A stretch of 64,000 nucleotides of DNA, taken from Symsagittifera roscoffensis. Lineage: Eukaryota; Xenacoelomorpha; Acoela; Convolutidae. The translations under genes were made by a program, and so were the position numbers. Shown in pieces: positions 63,543 to 64,000 of the stretch. The DNA lies in contig NW_026970820.1 of the NCBI RefSeq assembly GCF_963678635.1, forward strand, positions 434,001 to 498,000. The letters are read 5' to 3'. The notes under the pieces are model-generated. The model searched no databases, was not told the DNA's origin, and worked only from the letters and a program-made list of their open reading frames with translations. Each line of letters begins with the position of its first letter. The first letter of the stretch is position 1.

Positions 63543-64000
63543 CACCCTCAAGGTCACGTGACTTACTTTTGTTTTTGGTATTTTCTGAAACCAAAACAAT
63601 AAGGTCATGCGCCAATATCATGGCCTCAAGCAAAGACGTCGGACTCTACGCATTCACATTAGCCTTGCGCCATTCGGGCGCAAATGCCAATGCTCAATTA
63701 ATTTTGCCAGGTGAAAATTTTTCAAAGGAAAATGCTGATAAATTTTAACTGAAACTACCACCAAAAAAAACCAAAGATATCAAAGTGTGAAACAATCAAG
63801 TTTTTGCTAATACCGGGCATGCAGTGAGACTGATTTCGGCAAAAATAAAATGGAAAATGAAGGAAATGGAAAGAAAAAAATTGTTCAAAATAAGAACGCA
63901 ACTTCAAAAACTTATTTGATCTCCGCTAATGTCATAATTCCGATCAGGCTGATTTCAGATTTTAAGCGTCGAATTTACGGTTACGGCTGCTCCCTCTACA
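63543..64000 (+). repeat. Unit 32: F2 satellite unit, truncated by window end
   Basis: This is the first 458 bases of an F2 unit, matching unit 4 (6685-7142) without a difference that I noticed. H1 is at 63657-63692. H2 begins at 63988 and is cut by the window end. The array therefore continues to the right. Confidence 0.9.

Noticed and set aside
1-64000. Integron-like cassette array
   Set aside because: Units have no open frames, no attC-type core sites and no integrase. The texture is eukaryotic and the hairpins do not match attC architecture.
1-64000. CRISPR array
   Set aside because: Repeats are kilobases long with no short repeat-spacer pattern and no cas genes.

Overview
This 64 kb window holds no protein-coding gene, rRNA or tRNA that I can support. 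It is one uninterrupted head-to-tail array of large, AT-rich non-coding repeat units: 30 complete units and 2 cut by the window edges. All lie in the same orientation, and 31 junctions are visible. Each unit ends in a conserved GC-rich block closing with CGCGACCATCTAG or CGGCCACCTAG. I place every boundary directly after that CTAG, because the sequence on the far side changes family exactly there.

Five families of unit share this end block. F1 is about 2.50-2.53 kb and has a C-rich CCCACCC head. F2 is about 2.21 kb and its head starts CACAATCAGG or CACCCTCAAGG. F3 is about 2.48 kb and carries TCAGGTCTGCGTCCC near its start. F4 is about 1.58-1.64 kb with a TGTGGCCCCGC head and subtypes F4a and F4b. 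F5 is 1.65 kb and starts GTCAATCTTTTACC. The order is: F1 x2 (1-4470), F2 x5 (4471-15523), F4a (15524-17127), F1 x2 (17128-22164), F3 x3 (22165-29606), F1 x2 (29607-34632), F4b x4 (34633-41153), F4a-F5-F4a-F4b-F4a (41154-49205), F2 x5 (49206-60264), F4b (60265-61892), F5 (61893-63542), F2 start (63543-64000).

Every full unit has the same plan. A head of 100-300 bases carries an inverted repeat (H1). A second inverted repeat (H2) lies about 310-490 bases from the unit start. A long AT-rich body follows. A third inverted repeat (H3) sits 33-39 bases before the terminal CTAG. H3 is the key object: its arms differ between families but remain complementary, around a near-constant six-base loop (NCCCTA or CCCCTT). 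In F1, F3, F4b and F5 the body contains one or more copies of a roughly 520-base sub-repeat made of A and T tracts spaced about one helical turn apart. Four scales are therefore nested: about 10 bases, about 520 bases, 1.6-2.5 kb units, and multi-unit blocks.

Organism: the absence of genes, the phased A/T tracts and motifs such as TTTTGAAAATTTT suggest a eukaryotic nuclear genome. The texture recalls Caenorhabditis-type nematode DNA with periodic A/T clusters. This is inference from texture only. The best reading is a complex higher-order satellite whose units behave as discrete cassettes: near-identical units recur 4 to 32 kb apart with different neighbours, and their similarity stops at CTAG. 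Whether the cassettes moved by rolling-circle (Helitron-like) or other site-specific transfer, or by recombination focused at the shared end block, cannot be settled from sequence alone.
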